The position numbers and the translations under genes are program-made. DNA of 64,000 bases from Aurantiochytrium sp. KH105. Taxonomy: Eukaryota; Sar; Bigyra; Thraustochytrida; Thraustochytriidae. Shown piece by piece: positions 1 to 9,983 of the stretch. The notes under the pieces were generated by a model that ran no database searches, was not told the DNA's origin, and saw nothing but the letters and a program-made list of their open reading frames with translations. Numbering within the stretch: the first letter of the stretch is position 1; the number at the start of each line of letters is the position of its first letter. The stretch lies in NCBI GenBank assembly GCA_003116975.1, contig BGKB01000017.1, forward strand, positions 124,001 through 188,000, written 5' to 3'.

Positions 1-303
1 GCAAGTCAGTCAGCCAGTCAGCCAGCAAGCGACCACCCTCTTGCTTGCCCCTGCTTTGTATCTTTCCCCTTGAACCGCTGCGCATGCCAAAAAAGACCCC
101 CGAGAAATCCGAACAAGTGCGACACCTCTTTACTTTTGGAACGAACCGTCCAAAGAAGTCAGTACAGCAGCAGCGTCGTGCCAACGCCGCCGTCCCTGCT
201 GCCTGCTCTCGCCGCCAACGGGAATAAACGGTCTCAGCAAAACTAAAAGTCTCACGGCGAGCCGCGACAACGCTCGCTGCCCGCCCGCCCGCCCGCGACG
301 GAT
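1..303. other. 5' flank / probable 5' UTR of the KIX-domain gene
   Basis: No coding region is supported here. The first 30 bases are a short CAGTCAGC-type repeat. The rest is pyrimidine-rich and runs up to the ATG at 304. Short open frames on both strands have no recognisable protein character. Confidence 0.5.
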
Positions 304-2046
304 ATGAGTGTCGCCGCCCTTGAACAATCTCGTGAGCGCCTCGGCCATCCCATGAATTTCGACGCCGACGCTTACGCTCTTGCGCATCGCGCATCAGCGA
401 GCCACGCCCGCAACCCCTTTCTTGCTGCTCCGCAGACCAACCCCGTGAACGCAGCAGCGGTCCCCTCCGCCCCCATCTCGGCCAACGCTCAGCAACAACA
501 ACGGCAACAGCAACGGCAACAGCAACGCACCTCGACGTCGTCCTCCAACAGCGCCGCCACTACAACTACAAAATGGCAGAATCCAGCCAAAGATGTAGAC
601 ATCCGCATCGCCGCCGCAAAGCGCATCGCTGCCATCTTTAGGCAGGGCGGCAAGAACCGCGACGAAAGACGCGAATACCGCGTTCTCGTCGCCCTCGAAC
701 ACCTCTGCTACTACACTGCTGCCTCGCGCGAGGAATTCACCGAAGCCCGTGCTTTCGAAATTCTTCTTCACCGCGTTGCTTCAGAAAAGGCCAAGCGCAG
801 ACGCGAGTCCGGGAACTCGAAATCCGGCGCGAGCTTTCAAGAAATGCTCCGCTTCTTTCTCGACGTAGGGAACCCACGCGTTGCCGCGGCGGCTGCCGCA
901 GCCACTGGCTTCCCTTCTTCCTCTGTCTCTTCCGCCGGAGGTGGAGAACTCAGCGCCAAACAACGTCATATGCAACGCATGCAGGCCGCTGCAAACGCGA
1001 CCAACCAAGCACGCGCCCGGGCAGCCGCCTCGTCTTCATCCTCGTCATCCTCTTCCTCTTCCTCTTCCTCTTCCTCTCCTGTGATCCGTCCCTCGCCATC
1101 GACAGCCTCCATGGTCATGGAGACGAGCGCCAAACACGTCATCGGAGCAGCAGCAGCGGCGGCGGCGGCGGCAGCTGCAGCAGACAAAGGCCCCGTCGAC
1201 AGCGATGCCAAAACCAGCCCACGGTCTGCGCAAAGTCGCCATGGCCACGAGGGCCCTCATCTCATTTCCCTTCACGAAGACCCCGCCTGCGAGGCCAATC
1301 CAGACCGCACCCGCTCTAGCGAACGTCGTTTCGATCTTGGCGTCTACCCTTCTTGGTTATCGCCCAGCTTCCAAGGAAGTCTCACTTCTCCTATCCCAGG
1401 CGTGTCAGTGTCAATACAAGGGGGTCTCGGCGCCGCGACCTATCCAGAAAGAGCTGAATCCACCGCCAACGCTGCCAATTCCAGCTTCAAAAGCGTAGCC
1501 AGCGGGACCACGCACAGCAATTACAAAAACAGCGACTGGAACGCATCCGAGCAACAGCCGTCCCCCGTCAGCGAGACGAGATTTCTGCTCAATCCCGCTT
1601 CCGCATACACCAGATTTCAGCCGCCTGCTTTACCTGTCCAAGACGCGCACACCACAAGCGAACGCGCCTCTACCGCGAGCACAGCCTTCGAGCCACCCTT
1701 CCCTTTAGGCCTCTCGCAAGCAGGCCAGCTTCCCCCCATGTGGCCTAATTACCCGGCCTTTGCCTCAGCCGCCGCGCAGCAGCAGTATGCCCAAAGTCAG
1801 CAACAGCTTGCAAACACATTCTCCTATGACCCAAATCAGCAGCGCTTCTTCCAGCAACAGCAGCACGAACAATACCAGCGCCAGCTCGCCGCCAACGCGG
1901 CTCAGCAGGGCGTCAAACGCAGTATCCAGGACGTTTTCGGCGCCAATGCTCACGACGACCCTGCTGCAACCAACCTCGCCATTCGACGCAAGTCCGCAGA
2001 CGCCATGCGCACAGAGTTTGATGCCCGAAGGTTTTACTCCACCTGA
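304..2046 (+). CDS. KIX-domain-like low-complexity protein (putative transcriptional co-regulator)
   Basis: 580 residues from the ATG at 304. Seen: a single globular block at about residues 91-168 inside long low-complexity sequence. The block has the three-helix pattern of KIX domains: a basic first helix ending in AAIF, a middle helix with LVALEHLCYY, and a last helix with REEFTEARAFEILLHRVA followed by a KRRR cluster. This parallels the CBP/p300 and MED15 KIX layout (AIF, then YARKVE, then EYYHLLAEKIY). KIX domains bind transactivation helices, so a nuclear co-activator role is inferred. Around it lie poly-Gln (residues 63-74), poly-Ser (about 243-258), poly-Ala (about 281-294) and Gln-rich C-terminal tracts, typical of transcription regulators. 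The gene converges on the Sfi1-like gene with a 201-bp gap. No other MED15 or CBP domain is visible, so it cannot be assigned to either family. Confidence 0.75.
   Translation: MSVAALEQSRERLGHPMNFDADAYALAHRASASHARNPFLAAPQTNPVNAAAVPSAPISANAQQQQRQQQRQQQRTSTSSSNSAATTTTKWQNPAKDVDIRIAAAKRIAAIFRQGGKNRDERREYRVLVALEHLCYYTAASREEFTEARAFEILLHRVASEKAKRRRESGNSKSGASFQEMLRFFLDVGNPRVAAAAAAATGFPSSSVSSAGGGELSAKQRHMQRMQAAANATNQARARAAASSSSSSSSSSSSSSSSPVIRPSPSTASMVMETSAKHVIGAAAAAAAAAAAADKGPVDSDAKTSPRSAQSRHGHEGPHLISLHEDPACEANPDRTRSSERRFDLGVYPSWLSPSFQGSLTSPIPGVSVSIQGGLGAATYPERAESTANAANSSFKSVASGTTHSNYKNSDWNASEQQPSPVSETRFLLNPASAYTRFQPPALPVQDAHTTSERASTASTAFEPPFPLGLSQAGQLPPMWPNYPAFASAAAQQQYAQSQQQLANTFSYDPNQQRFFQQQQHEQYQRQLAANAAQQGVKRSIQDVFGANAHDDPAATNLAIRRKSADAMRTEFDARRFYST
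484..1190 (+). repeat. In-frame homopolymer-coding tracts (CAA/CAG, TCx, GCx)
   Basis: Within the KIX-domain gene, CAA/CAG codons at 490-525 give poly-Gln. TCC/TCT codons at about 1030-1078 give a run of about 17 Ser. GCA/GCG codons at about 1145-1183 give poly-Ala. Synonymous codons are mixed in each tract, so these are old or protein-selected runs rather than fresh pure-triplet slippage. Confidence 0.8.
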
Positions 2047-2247
2047 TTGATCACTGTCCCTCCCCTCCTGTATGTTTCCCTCTCTTCAAGAACCCGACGC
2101 TTTCTTTTTCTTTCTCTTTACATCCAAGAAAAATGATCACAATTCGCGGTATCAAACAGTAGTATAGGCCCAACACCTACGTACACATTACGTAGTACTA
2201 CCTTTCAAATTACAATTATCTTTATCGTGTCCCATCTCCTCGATATT

Positions 2248-5200
2248 TCATCGAACACGCACATGCAAGTCGTACTCTTCTCCTTCATGGTCTTGGGCGC
2301 ACAGTCTTTGCCATGCACCAAAAGCCCTCGCCATGCGTCCGAACGATATGCACGAGACAACTGCACGGACATAGCTCTCCTCCTCGCGAAACATGCGCCA
2401 CGCGCGCAAGTGAGACCGCAGCATCGAGGATCGCCAATGCACAACGGCTAAGACCGTTTGCGTGCGACGCAACTTTTGCAGACTTGTCGCTTCTTCCCAT
2501 TGACGAAAAGCGCGCCAAATCAAACGAGCCTCACTCACGTCTTCGACCGCATCTTTGAGCGCACGCTGGGCCACCTCTTGCTTCCATGCTGAAAATGCAC
2601 TGCCCAACAAGCTTGTCTCCAGTCTCGCAGCGAGAAAAAAAATAGCCTTGCGCTTCGCGCGACGCACGTACATGAATCGTCGCCAGCGCCATAGATAAAC
2701 GCGCAGTCGTTCCTTTGCGAAGCGAGTCTCCACATGACGCCCTGTGCGGTGATACTCGCACCACGCCGCCCAGTGCGCTCGCTTGTGCTTGAGGCCAAAG
2801 TGCTCATCACCTCTCCTGCAAGCAGCCTGCCGCGTGGCGTTCAAGCGAAGCATCGTTATCGCGCGACCTTTCACGCGTCGCTGCGCATACAGCTGTGCCA
2901 CAGTTCCCACACCTCGGAGTCGTCTCAAGATTGCAGCCTCTTGTCGCCACCCCGCCACGCATTCACGAAGGATGCGCTCGTTTCGCAATTTGATCATTGC
3001 AAATACACGTTGCGACGTTCGCCCTTGCCACAATGCCCGGAAATGCAGCGCACCAACCGCTTCGCGCTGACGACGCGCCCGAGCAAATGCTTCAGCCCCA
3101 TGAATCTGCGCTCGCGCCCTCATGCGCGACCCGGAATACCTCGCCAGTCCTTGAAGCCCCTTTTGCATGAGTCGACGCGTATCTGCAACCTTGCACCTTG
3201 CATAATTCTCACGAACTCGACGTCGGACCAAAGCATGCTGGCGAAATTGCCGCAAGGACTGTTGTGCACGGACAAGCTGCAATCTTGCATCCTGGGTCAC
3301 TTGCACTTGTCGTGCACGCACGACTTCTTGCAAACGCCGCAGACACCGTTTGCAACTCGACTTCCGAAACTGAGCATCCGCCGCATAATCAAGACCCCGC
3401 CGAAGGCGTCGCTGCGGAACATGACTTGCGAGTCGCCGCAAAGCGCGGCGTTCCCCTTGACGCCTCCATGCCCGCGCCGCAAATGCTTCTGCAAAACCTA
3501 CATGCACGGCCATTCGCCAAGCTCCGAGCATACGCTGCAACAAGCATCGTCGTCCGCGCCGAATGCATATTGCATCCCGCCGTTGTAAGGTAATGCGGCC
3601 CTTTAAGCCCGCAAGACCCATGCGCAGACGCACGATGCGCCACCACATTTGCGCGGCAGCCTCCTGCTGACGCTCTTTCATCGATTCGAGCACGAATCGC
3701 AGCCATTGTCGCCAGCACCGTTTCATCGTCTGACCGTCCACCATCCCTTGATCCATTGCTGATTGTCGTGCGCTCAACGCGTGTGTCATCAAGCCTTGCA
3801 GTCCGGACCGGAGTCCTTTTCGCCGTGCGTAGCGAGCTACGCGCTTCCGCAAGAGTCGCCCCTCTTTCTCCCGACGACAGCACCGTTGAAGGCGAGTCCA
3901 TCCGCGCTCAAGGCGCTGCGCGTCCAGTGAAACCTGAATGCGACGCCATCGCATGCTTTCCACCGTTGCACTAGTCCACGTGACAAAGGACGCTCGTAAA
4001 ATGCGTGCATTGCGACGCGCCATGAGCTTCCCGTACGCCACGACACGAGCACCATTCTTCTCTCCAGCAAGTCGAGCCCAGGCTCGCAACGCAAGCCCCA
4101 GCGTCCATCGCGAACGAAACGCCCATAGGCGCTGCTCGCGCCGCAATTGCTGGCGAGTGACATGCGCACGAAGGGCCTCGAGCCCCCGCTCCAGGCGCCC
4201 TCGACGCAATCGACTGCTCAGCATTCGAGACACACGCAAGAGCTGTGCGCCCTCAATCCACTTGGCCCAATATTGACGTAGCGTCTGTCGTTCCCAAAAC
4301 GCCATTGCTTTGGCTAAAAACATGCGTTTCTCTCGCGACGCAGATGCAAAGGTTTTCAAGGTTTGCAAGCTGTGGCCGCAAGCTCGTGCACGATAAAGAC
4401 GATGACCCCGTGCCAACGATCGACGTTCGTCAGCAGCGCGCACCACACCTCTACGCCACCGACGAAAGGTGGCCCGCAAGAGCCTCCCGCTTGCCCACAG
4501 CGACGCGCGGTCGAGACGATATCGAAGGACGCGCTTCACATGTCGGTTTTCTCCAAGTTTGCGCATGCCCTTTCGCAATCGAAGGTGGCCCCAGAACAAT
4601 ACAGCTCGAGCGAGCGCATTCTCTTTTTGTTTCTGTACAGCTGCAATCGATCGTATTGCCTCAAAGCTCAATGTCACGAGCTCCCGTCTCGTGCGCGCGC
4701 TCACACTTGCCGTCAGGACCTTGAGCCGCAGTGTTCGTACCGTGTCTTGCCGCCAGGCTTGAAACGTCCGTGCTTGCGTTTGTCGCTCGCGAAGAGCCTT
4801 GCCGCGTGCATCACCGCGTCGGAGACGTGCATGCAGCGCCCATTGCCTAAAAGCTGCGCCGAGAGACCCTAAATATGCATGGACAAGGGCACGATGCGTG
4901 CGCGCAGCCATGCGTAGACGGTCGAAACTAGTACGCAACAAACGCTTTTCATCGTGCAACACCGCAAGCTCTTGCTGCAGCAAGAGTTTTCGTGTCAATC
5001 GAGCCTGCTCACGAACTTTCTCAATGGCTGCTTGCTGTGCCTTGCGTCTATCGTCCATCGTGTCTGGTGGTGGTGGTCTCTGGAAATCGTGGCCGCCGTC
5101 ATTGTTGCCACGGAGAAGCTCTTCAATTTCGAGTAATTCGGACGCTACTTCACTTGTTACAGATGAAGACGCCACCGAGGCAGCCTTGTGCTCGAATGTG

Positions 5201-5502
5201 CTTGCAGGCCGAACGTATACGCCGCTACGATCGCCTCGAACAGAGTTGAGGTCTCTCGATGCACGGCTCGGCGAGTCGAGGCCTGCAGCAGCATTTTGGG
5301 CTGTATCCAAAGGCTCGAGAACGTACGAATCCTTGGTCTCGCGGAACAGCCGGCTCGCGCGTCCTGGGGCCACGCGCGTTTGACGCTGCGCATCCCTCCA
5401 CTGCGCAAGCGCCGTCGCCACGCCGTCCTTCCCAGGAGCAACATGCTCCAGTTCGAGCCCGCCGCGCCGATCAACGTGCACGCGCACCTCGCGCGGCAAC
5501 AT
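2248..5502 (-). CDS. Sfi1-like centrin-binding repeat protein
   Basis: 1,084 residues from the ATG at 5502. Seen: after an acidic/low-complexity N-terminus (about 1-150) and a short coiled coil, nearly the whole protein is Arg- and Trp-rich helix built of repeats of the form F-x-x-W-(K/R) spaced by about 25-35 residues, for example FRQWALHARL, FQAWRQDTV and FRRWRRGVV; well over 15 can be picked out. This is the Sfi1 spindle-body repeat. In known Sfi1 proteins each repeat binds one centrin and the long helix links centrosomes, basal bodies or spindle pole bodies. A centrosomal or basal-body role is inferred, consistent with the axonemal dynein gene in the same window. It has divergent orientation to the TIR-Roco gene, 1.19 kb away. 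Confidence 0.85.
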   Translation of the reverse strand: MLPREVRVHVDRRGGLELEHVAPGKDGVATALAQWRDAQRQTRVAPGRASRLFRETKDSYVLEPLDTAQNAAAGLDSPSRASRDLNSVRGDRSGVYVRPASTFEHKAASVASSSVTSEVASELLEIEELLRGNNDGGHDFQRPPPPDTMDDRRKAQQAAIEKVREQARLTRKLLLQQELAVLHDEKRLLRTSFDRLRMAARTHRALVHAYLGSLGAAFRQWALHARLRRGDARGKALRERQTQARTFQAWRQDTVRTLRLKVLTASVSARTRRELVTLSFEAIRSIAAVQKQKENALARAVLFWGHLRLRKGMRKLGENRHVKRVLRYRLDRASLWASGRLLRATFRRWRRGVVRAADERRSLARGHRLYRARACGHSLQTLKTFASASREKRMFLAKAMAFWERQTLRQYWAKWIEGAQLLRVSRMLSSRLRRGRLERGLEALRAHVTRQQLRREQRLWAFRSRWTLGLALRAWARLAGEKNGARVVAYGKLMARRNARILRASFVTWTSATVESMRWRRIQVSLDAQRLERGWTRLQRCCRREKEGRLLRKRVARYARRKGLRSGLQGLMTHALSARQSAMDQGMVDGQTMKRCWRQWLRFVLESMKERQQEAAAQMWWRIVRLRMGLAGLKGRITLQRRDAICIRRGRRCLLQRMLGAWRMAVHVGFAEAFAARAWRRQGERRALRRLASHVPQRRLRRGLDYAADAQFRKSSCKRCLRRLQEVVRARQVQVTQDARLQLVRAQQSLRQFRQHALVRRRVRENYARCKVADTRRLMQKGLQGLARYSGSRMRARAQIHGAEAFARARRQREAVGALHFRALWQGRTSQRVFAMIKLRNERILRECVAGWRQEAAILRRLRGVGTVAQLYAQRRVKGRAITMLRLNATRQAACRRGDEHFGLKHKRAHWAAWCEYHRTGRHVETRFAKERLRVYLWRWRRFMYVRRAKRKAIFFLAARLETSLLGSAFSAWKQEVAQRALKDAVEDVSEARLIWRAFRQWEEATSLQKLRRTQTVLAVVHWRSSMLRSHLRAWRMFREEESYVRAVVSCISFGRMARAFGAWQRLCAQDHEGEEYDLHVRVR

Positions 5503-6692
5503 CTATGTCTTGCTGTCGCAGCGGCCGCGATGGCCGCACAGGCCCACGCCGTGCGCGACGCGTCGTCCCTCCTCGACGTTCGCGTCGACGTCGAGGAACT
5601 GGATAGAGGCCCACGCCCTGGTGACGACTCAACGCTAGCTGCTAACCGTCACAGGGGACAGACACCATGATCCACTTATCTACTACACGGTATACGAGCA
5701 GAGGCTTTTCCCTTTCTTGTCAAAGATAACTGAGCAATAGTCGTGGGTGAGACGTGCGGTGGGGCTCCAAGGAAGGAAAGTGCTTCTCGCACGAGGGACA
5801 TTTTGTATAATTGGTATGAAAAGAATAGTCAGCGATAGGTGCGCCGTGAGGAAGTCAAAATTGCTGGCATAGCTATACTCTTGGGCTAGAAAGTACGGGA
5901 ATGAAGAGATGGTATTGTTGCTCTTTGTGTGGCGGCAGCAGCAACAGATAGATTTGACGTTCTATTTGCACACAAATGTCATGTTTGCAAAGAAATGGTC
6001 CCAATGGAGACATCGATCAATGACCTCCTTTGACTGTAGCAAACATAATACAAACGAGGTAGATCGTCTGCTTTGATTCTGATTTGATAGAAGATGCTTG
6101 TTCGTCGTGAGACGTTGATATTCTTCAAAAGAAAGTCAGATATGAGCACTCTCGTTCAGGCTGTTCACATCTCTTCGTCCAAGCAAAAGCTTCACTTCAA
6201 GCATTTTCAAGTTCTATTCCCCTTGCCAAATCGGTCTTCGACCGCTCTGAAAGGCTCTAACCTACTTGTGCTTGGCCTGCGGTGACGACCAGCTGGAAGA
6301 CGAAGGCACCAAGTCTGCTCCTCGTACCTGTGCGTGCCTTGTCCCTAGTTTTATTCCAAACACCAAACCCGGTCGCCCTCGCGGCGCCCTCGCGGCGCGA
6401 CCGCGCGCGACCGCGCGGCAGGCAGACTGGCTGGCTGGCTCGGCAGGCACACGCCAGCAGTCCTCCCCGCCTCCTTCTCACTTGCGCGCGCGCCGGCGCG
6501 GCACGCCGAGCGCGCCAAGCACGCCAAGCACGCCGGAGCTGTCGGTCGGCCAGCCCATCTTCACCATCTTTTTCTCTGGTCGCCCGAGTCTCTCTCTCCT
6601 CTTTCTCGTCGCTTCTTCGCGTCGCCAGCCCAGACACGACACGCTCGCTCCCTCGCTTCCTCGCTCCCCGCGCCGCCGCCGCCGCCGCCGCC
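5503..6692. promoter_or_regulatory. Divergent intergenic region between the Sfi1-like and TIR-Roco genes
   Basis: No convincing gene. The part at about 5650-6260 is clearly more AT-rich than the flanking coding DNA. From about 6360 to the ATG at 6693 it turns GC- and pyrimidine-rich, with CTCTCTCTCC and CGCCGCCGCC runs just before the start. The frame of the TIR-Roco gene stays open upstream to 6282, but that stretch reads as Arg/Ser/Ala low complexity and is more likely 5' UTR. Promoters for both flanking genes are expected here. Confidence 0.5.
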
Positions 6693-9600
6693 ATGGGCCG
6701 CATCCTAGGCAACGTGTACGGCGTCGCGCAGTCCGCCGACCTCGTGCTGGCCGCCAGCTGGGACGGCTTCCTGCGTGCATGGAGCAAGAAGGACGGCGCC
6801 CTCGTCTTGGAGATGAAGACGCCCAACGACAGGCCGGCCACGAGAGTGGCCGTGCAGGGCAAGCTGGCCGCCGTGGGCACCGACTACGGCGGCCTCTTTC
6901 TCATCGACCTGGCCACCGCCTCCGTGGTGCACGCCCTGGAGGGCCACACCGACCATGTCGAGAGCGTCATCTTCGACGGCAACGAGATCATCTCCGGGTC
7001 CGACGACGACACCATCCGCGTCTGGGACAAGGCCAGCGGCCAGACCCGCTTGAGGATCGACGCCGGGGCGACGGTCTTCGGCCTCGCCGCCCATGGCGAC
7101 CTGCTCGTGGCCGGGCTCAAGGACAACACCGTGCGCGTCTTCGACCGGGTCAGCGGCGACCCACGCCGCGTCCTCAAGGAGGCGACGGGGTACGCCAGAG
7201 CAGTCGCGATTGACGCGCAGCGCATGGTCAGCGGGTCCCGCGACAAGAAGGTGAGGGTCTACGCCGCGCCCTCCTTGGAGCTCGTCCGCGTGCTCGAGGG
7301 CCACACCCGCTCGGTGTACTCCGTCGCGCTCGAGGGAGACCGCATTGTGAGCGGGTCCTGGGACAACACTGTCCGAGTCTGGGACGCGTGCAGCGGAGAT
7401 GCGCTGCACGTCTTGCAAGGGCACGCGGACTGGGTGTCTTCGGTCACTCTCATGGGCGCCGAGATCGTGAGCGGAGCTGGCGACAAGAGCGTGCGAGTCT
7501 GGGACGCGGGGACGGGCGCCTCGACGCGCGTGCTGGACGGCTCGGAGGCCAAGAGACCCATGGCAGAGGCGCTTGGTGCGGCGGCGGCGGCGGCGCTCAA
7601 GGCGGCGCTAGCGAACGGGGACCCCGCAGAACTGGGCCGCTGCAAGCTCATGCTCATCGGCCAGGCCGCCGCAGGCAAAACATCCACGGTGCGCTCGCTG
7701 CTGGGCATGGCACCGGAAAAGGAGCACATCTCGACGGTGGGTGTCGAGCTTACGTGCACCGATGCAGAGTCCTGGAAAGTGAGCAAGAATTTTGACAGCG
7801 GATTCGAACGTCAGGCGTGCCGCGTGGCAGCCCTGCGCATGGCTGCGGAAGAGCCTTCGCGGTGGCAGACGAGCATAGCAGGCATGTGGATGCGCATCAC
7901 TCGTTTCGTAACAAGCATGATAGGAGGCACAGGCACGTTAGGTACAGCATCATCTAGATCTAGAACCGAGGACCAAGTGGAGCTGGTGCCCGAGGCCGAG
8001 GTGGCGCAACAGTTCGACTATGACGAGATTGAGAACATGGCTGGTAAGACGCAGTCAGGCAACAAGATCTACTTTAGAATCTGGGACTATGCGGGTCAAG
8101 AGGTCTTTTACGCGCTACATCACATTTTCCTTACGCGTGAAGGCGGTGTCTACATGCTCGTTTTTGACATGAAGCAACTTCTCGACGAGCGAGAAAAAGC
8201 ACTAGAGTACCTGACGTTTTGGCTCAACTCGGCCAAGCTGCACGCTCCCGAAGCACCCGTTTTGCTGGTCGGAACTCACTACGATGAGGCTTCTGTCGAC
8301 GTTCACATGGTCGAAAAGAGTCTGATCGACAACATGTCTGTTCACAAGAACGAACAAATCATTCCAAACACTACATCGAGCCTGAGCTTTTTCCCCATCG
8401 ACAACATGAGTGACGACCCGGATCGCGCGTGGCACTTGAGAACTGCTGTGGAAAAAACAGCGTCTAGGCTTGAGCCCATCTCACGCAAGATCTCACTGCG
8501 CTGGCTCAAGGTGTTGGACGACCTGTTGAAGCTCGATTGCAATTACGTACCGTTTGCTACCGCCCAAGAAATTGCGACAAAGTATCACGCTGGCAATCAG
8601 ACCGACGAGCTTTTGAGCTTTTTCCATGAGCTCGGCATGCTTGTTCATCTTCGCGCAACAGACACATTGTATGACAAGATCGTCTTGAAGCCGCAGTGGC
8701 TATTGGACAAGCTCTCCAAGGTGATTGCCGACGAGATTCATGTCAAGCATTATTATCGTGATCTTCCGAATGCACGGCTCAAAACGGACTTTGGGGAGCT
8801 ACGGAACCGAGGCATCGCTACGCAGAGCCTTTTAGAACATTTATGGGAGAATGAGCAAGTCGCGTATCTGCGCGACTTTATGAGCGGTACGATGCTGATG
8901 TCGAATTGGTTGTTTCCAGAGAAGGCGCTCACGAGGAGCCGCCAAGACGAGCCTCTCTTTTTGGTGAGCAGCCTTTTGAAGAATTCAACCAATGATAGTC
9001 TTGCGGCAGAGATTGCTGGCATGGACTCTGGTCTGACCTGTGTTTTAGACTTTTCAGAGTTCTTTCTTCCAGATGGCGTCTTTGCGCGCCTGCTCTCACT
9101 CTGCGCCAAGCATAGTGGAGACGCAGTGTCTCGAAAGCACCCGCCTCGGCTGGCAGGAAATAAGGCCATCATTCGCTTCGGTCTTTCCGAGTTTGCGCTC
9201 GAGCAGATTGGCGACAAAATCTGGATTCGCGTGAAGCGTGACTCGGGCAAGCCTGCGAGCACGTTAAAGACACTCCTGAGCATGTTTCAGGCCGCTCGCG
9301 ACGCGGTCTTTGCAGACTTGCCCTGGGAACTTTTGCTGCAATCGCCGACCAATGCGTCTGTTATGGTCCCACACGATGATCTACAGGAGGCGCGTGCATT
9401 AGATGTCGAGTACGTCGACTCTGCGGACGCAACACGTGTCAAAGTAGCGGACTTTGCACAGTTCTTTGCAGGTGGTTCGCTACTAGAAGACATGCGCGAC
9501 ACGGGCGAGGTTGGTAGACATGAAGCCTTGCGCTTGGACTCCAAGCTTCAGTACCACGTTTTCTTGAGCCACAAGCAGTTTGAAGCTGGTGATGCCTGCA

Positions 9601-9983
9601 ACCTCATGGCTGAAAAGCTCAAAAATCGCGGACTCAAAGTTTGGGTCGACCAACGAACGGAAGGCAATCTATCGGCAAAGGAGATGAAAGCTGGTATTCT
9701 GGCGTCGAAATGCTACTTGCTCTTCTTGACAAAGACCGTCTTCAGCTCGAAGGCGGTGCGTATGGAGCTTGCTACGGCCTTGGAAGCAGAAAAGCCGATT
9801 TTTCTCGTGCACGAGAGCGACCCGAATCGTGTGGGTTTTGCTAACTTCTCCACGTACATCGACACGGTGCCAAAGACTGCAAAGCACATCTTCGATGACC
9901 GCGAGTCGATGCCCTTTCAGCGTCGTCTGTACCTGGCCGAGGGCTTTTACAATGAGCTTATCAGTCGCATTGATTCTAGCTGA
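6693..9983 (+). CDS. WD40-Roc-COR-TIR protein (Roco GTPase with C-terminal TIR domain)
   Basis: 1,096 residues from the ATG at 6693, chosen for its GCCGCCATGG context and because the WD40 part begins directly after it. Residues 1-290 are about seven WD40 blades with repeated SGSxDxxxRVWD ends. A Roc GTPase domain follows: P-loop GQAAAGKT at 323-330, DYAG switch-II motif near 466, and THYD in the base-recognition position near 526. COR-type sequence follows (about 600-900). Residues 954-1090 are a TIR domain starting YHVFLSH. Glu1025 in VRMELATAL sits where SARM1 has its NAD-cleaving glutamate (KEIVTAL). Roco proteins dimerise through COR and signal by GTP hydrolysis; TIR domains either scaffold or cleave NAD+. 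An intracellular sensor with a WD40 receptor part and TIR output is inferred. The ligand is unknown. Confidence 0.9.
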   Translation: MGRILGNVYGVAQSADLVLAASWDGFLRAWSKKDGALVLEMKTPNDRPATRVAVQGKLAAVGTDYGGLFLIDLATASVVHALEGHTDHVESVIFDGNEIISGSDDDTIRVWDKASGQTRLRIDAGATVFGLAAHGDLLVAGLKDNTVRVFDRVSGDPRRVLKEATGYARAVAIDAQRMVSGSRDKKVRVYAAPSLELVRVLEGHTRSVYSVALEGDRIVSGSWDNTVRVWDACSGDALHVLQGHADWVSSVTLMGAEIVSGAGDKSVRVWDAGTGASTRVLDGSEAKRPMAEALGAAAAAALKAALANGDPAELGRCKLMLIGQAAAGKTSTVRSLLGMAPEKEHISTVGVELTCTDAESWKVSKNFDSGFERQACRVAALRMAAEEPSRWQTSIAGMWMRITRFVTSMIGGTGTLGTASSRSRTEDQVELVPEAEVAQQFDYDEIENMAGKTQSGNKIYFRIWDYAGQEVFYALHHIFLTREGGVYMLVFDMKQLLDEREKALEYLTFWLNSAKLHAPEAPVLLVGTHYDEASVDVHMVEKSLIDNMSVHKNEQIIPNTTSSLSFFPIDNMSDDPDRAWHLRTAVEKTASRLEPISRKISLRWLKVLDDLLKLDCNYVPFATAQEIATKYHAGNQTDELLSFFHELGMLVHLRATDTLYDKIVLKPQWLLDKLSKVIADEIHVKHYYRDLPNARLKTDFGELRNRGIATQSLLEHLWENEQVAYLRDFMSGTMLMSNWLFPEKALTRSRQDEPLFLVSSLLKNSTNDSLAAEIAGMDSGLTCVLDFSEFFLPDGVFARLLSLCAKHSGDAVSRKHPPRLAGNKAIIRFGLSEFALEQIGDKIWIRVKRDSGKPASTLKTLLSMFQAARDAVFADLPWELLLQSPTNASVMVPHDDLQEARALDVEYVDSADATRVKVADFAQFFAGGSLLEDMRDTGEVGRHEALRLDSKLQYHVFLSHKQFEAGDACNLMAEKLKNRGLKVWVDQRTEGNLSAKEMKAGILASKCYLLFLTKTVFSSKAVRMELATALEAEKPIFLVHESDPNRVGFANFSTYIDTVPKTAKHIFDDRESMPFQRRLYLAEGFYNELISRIDSS

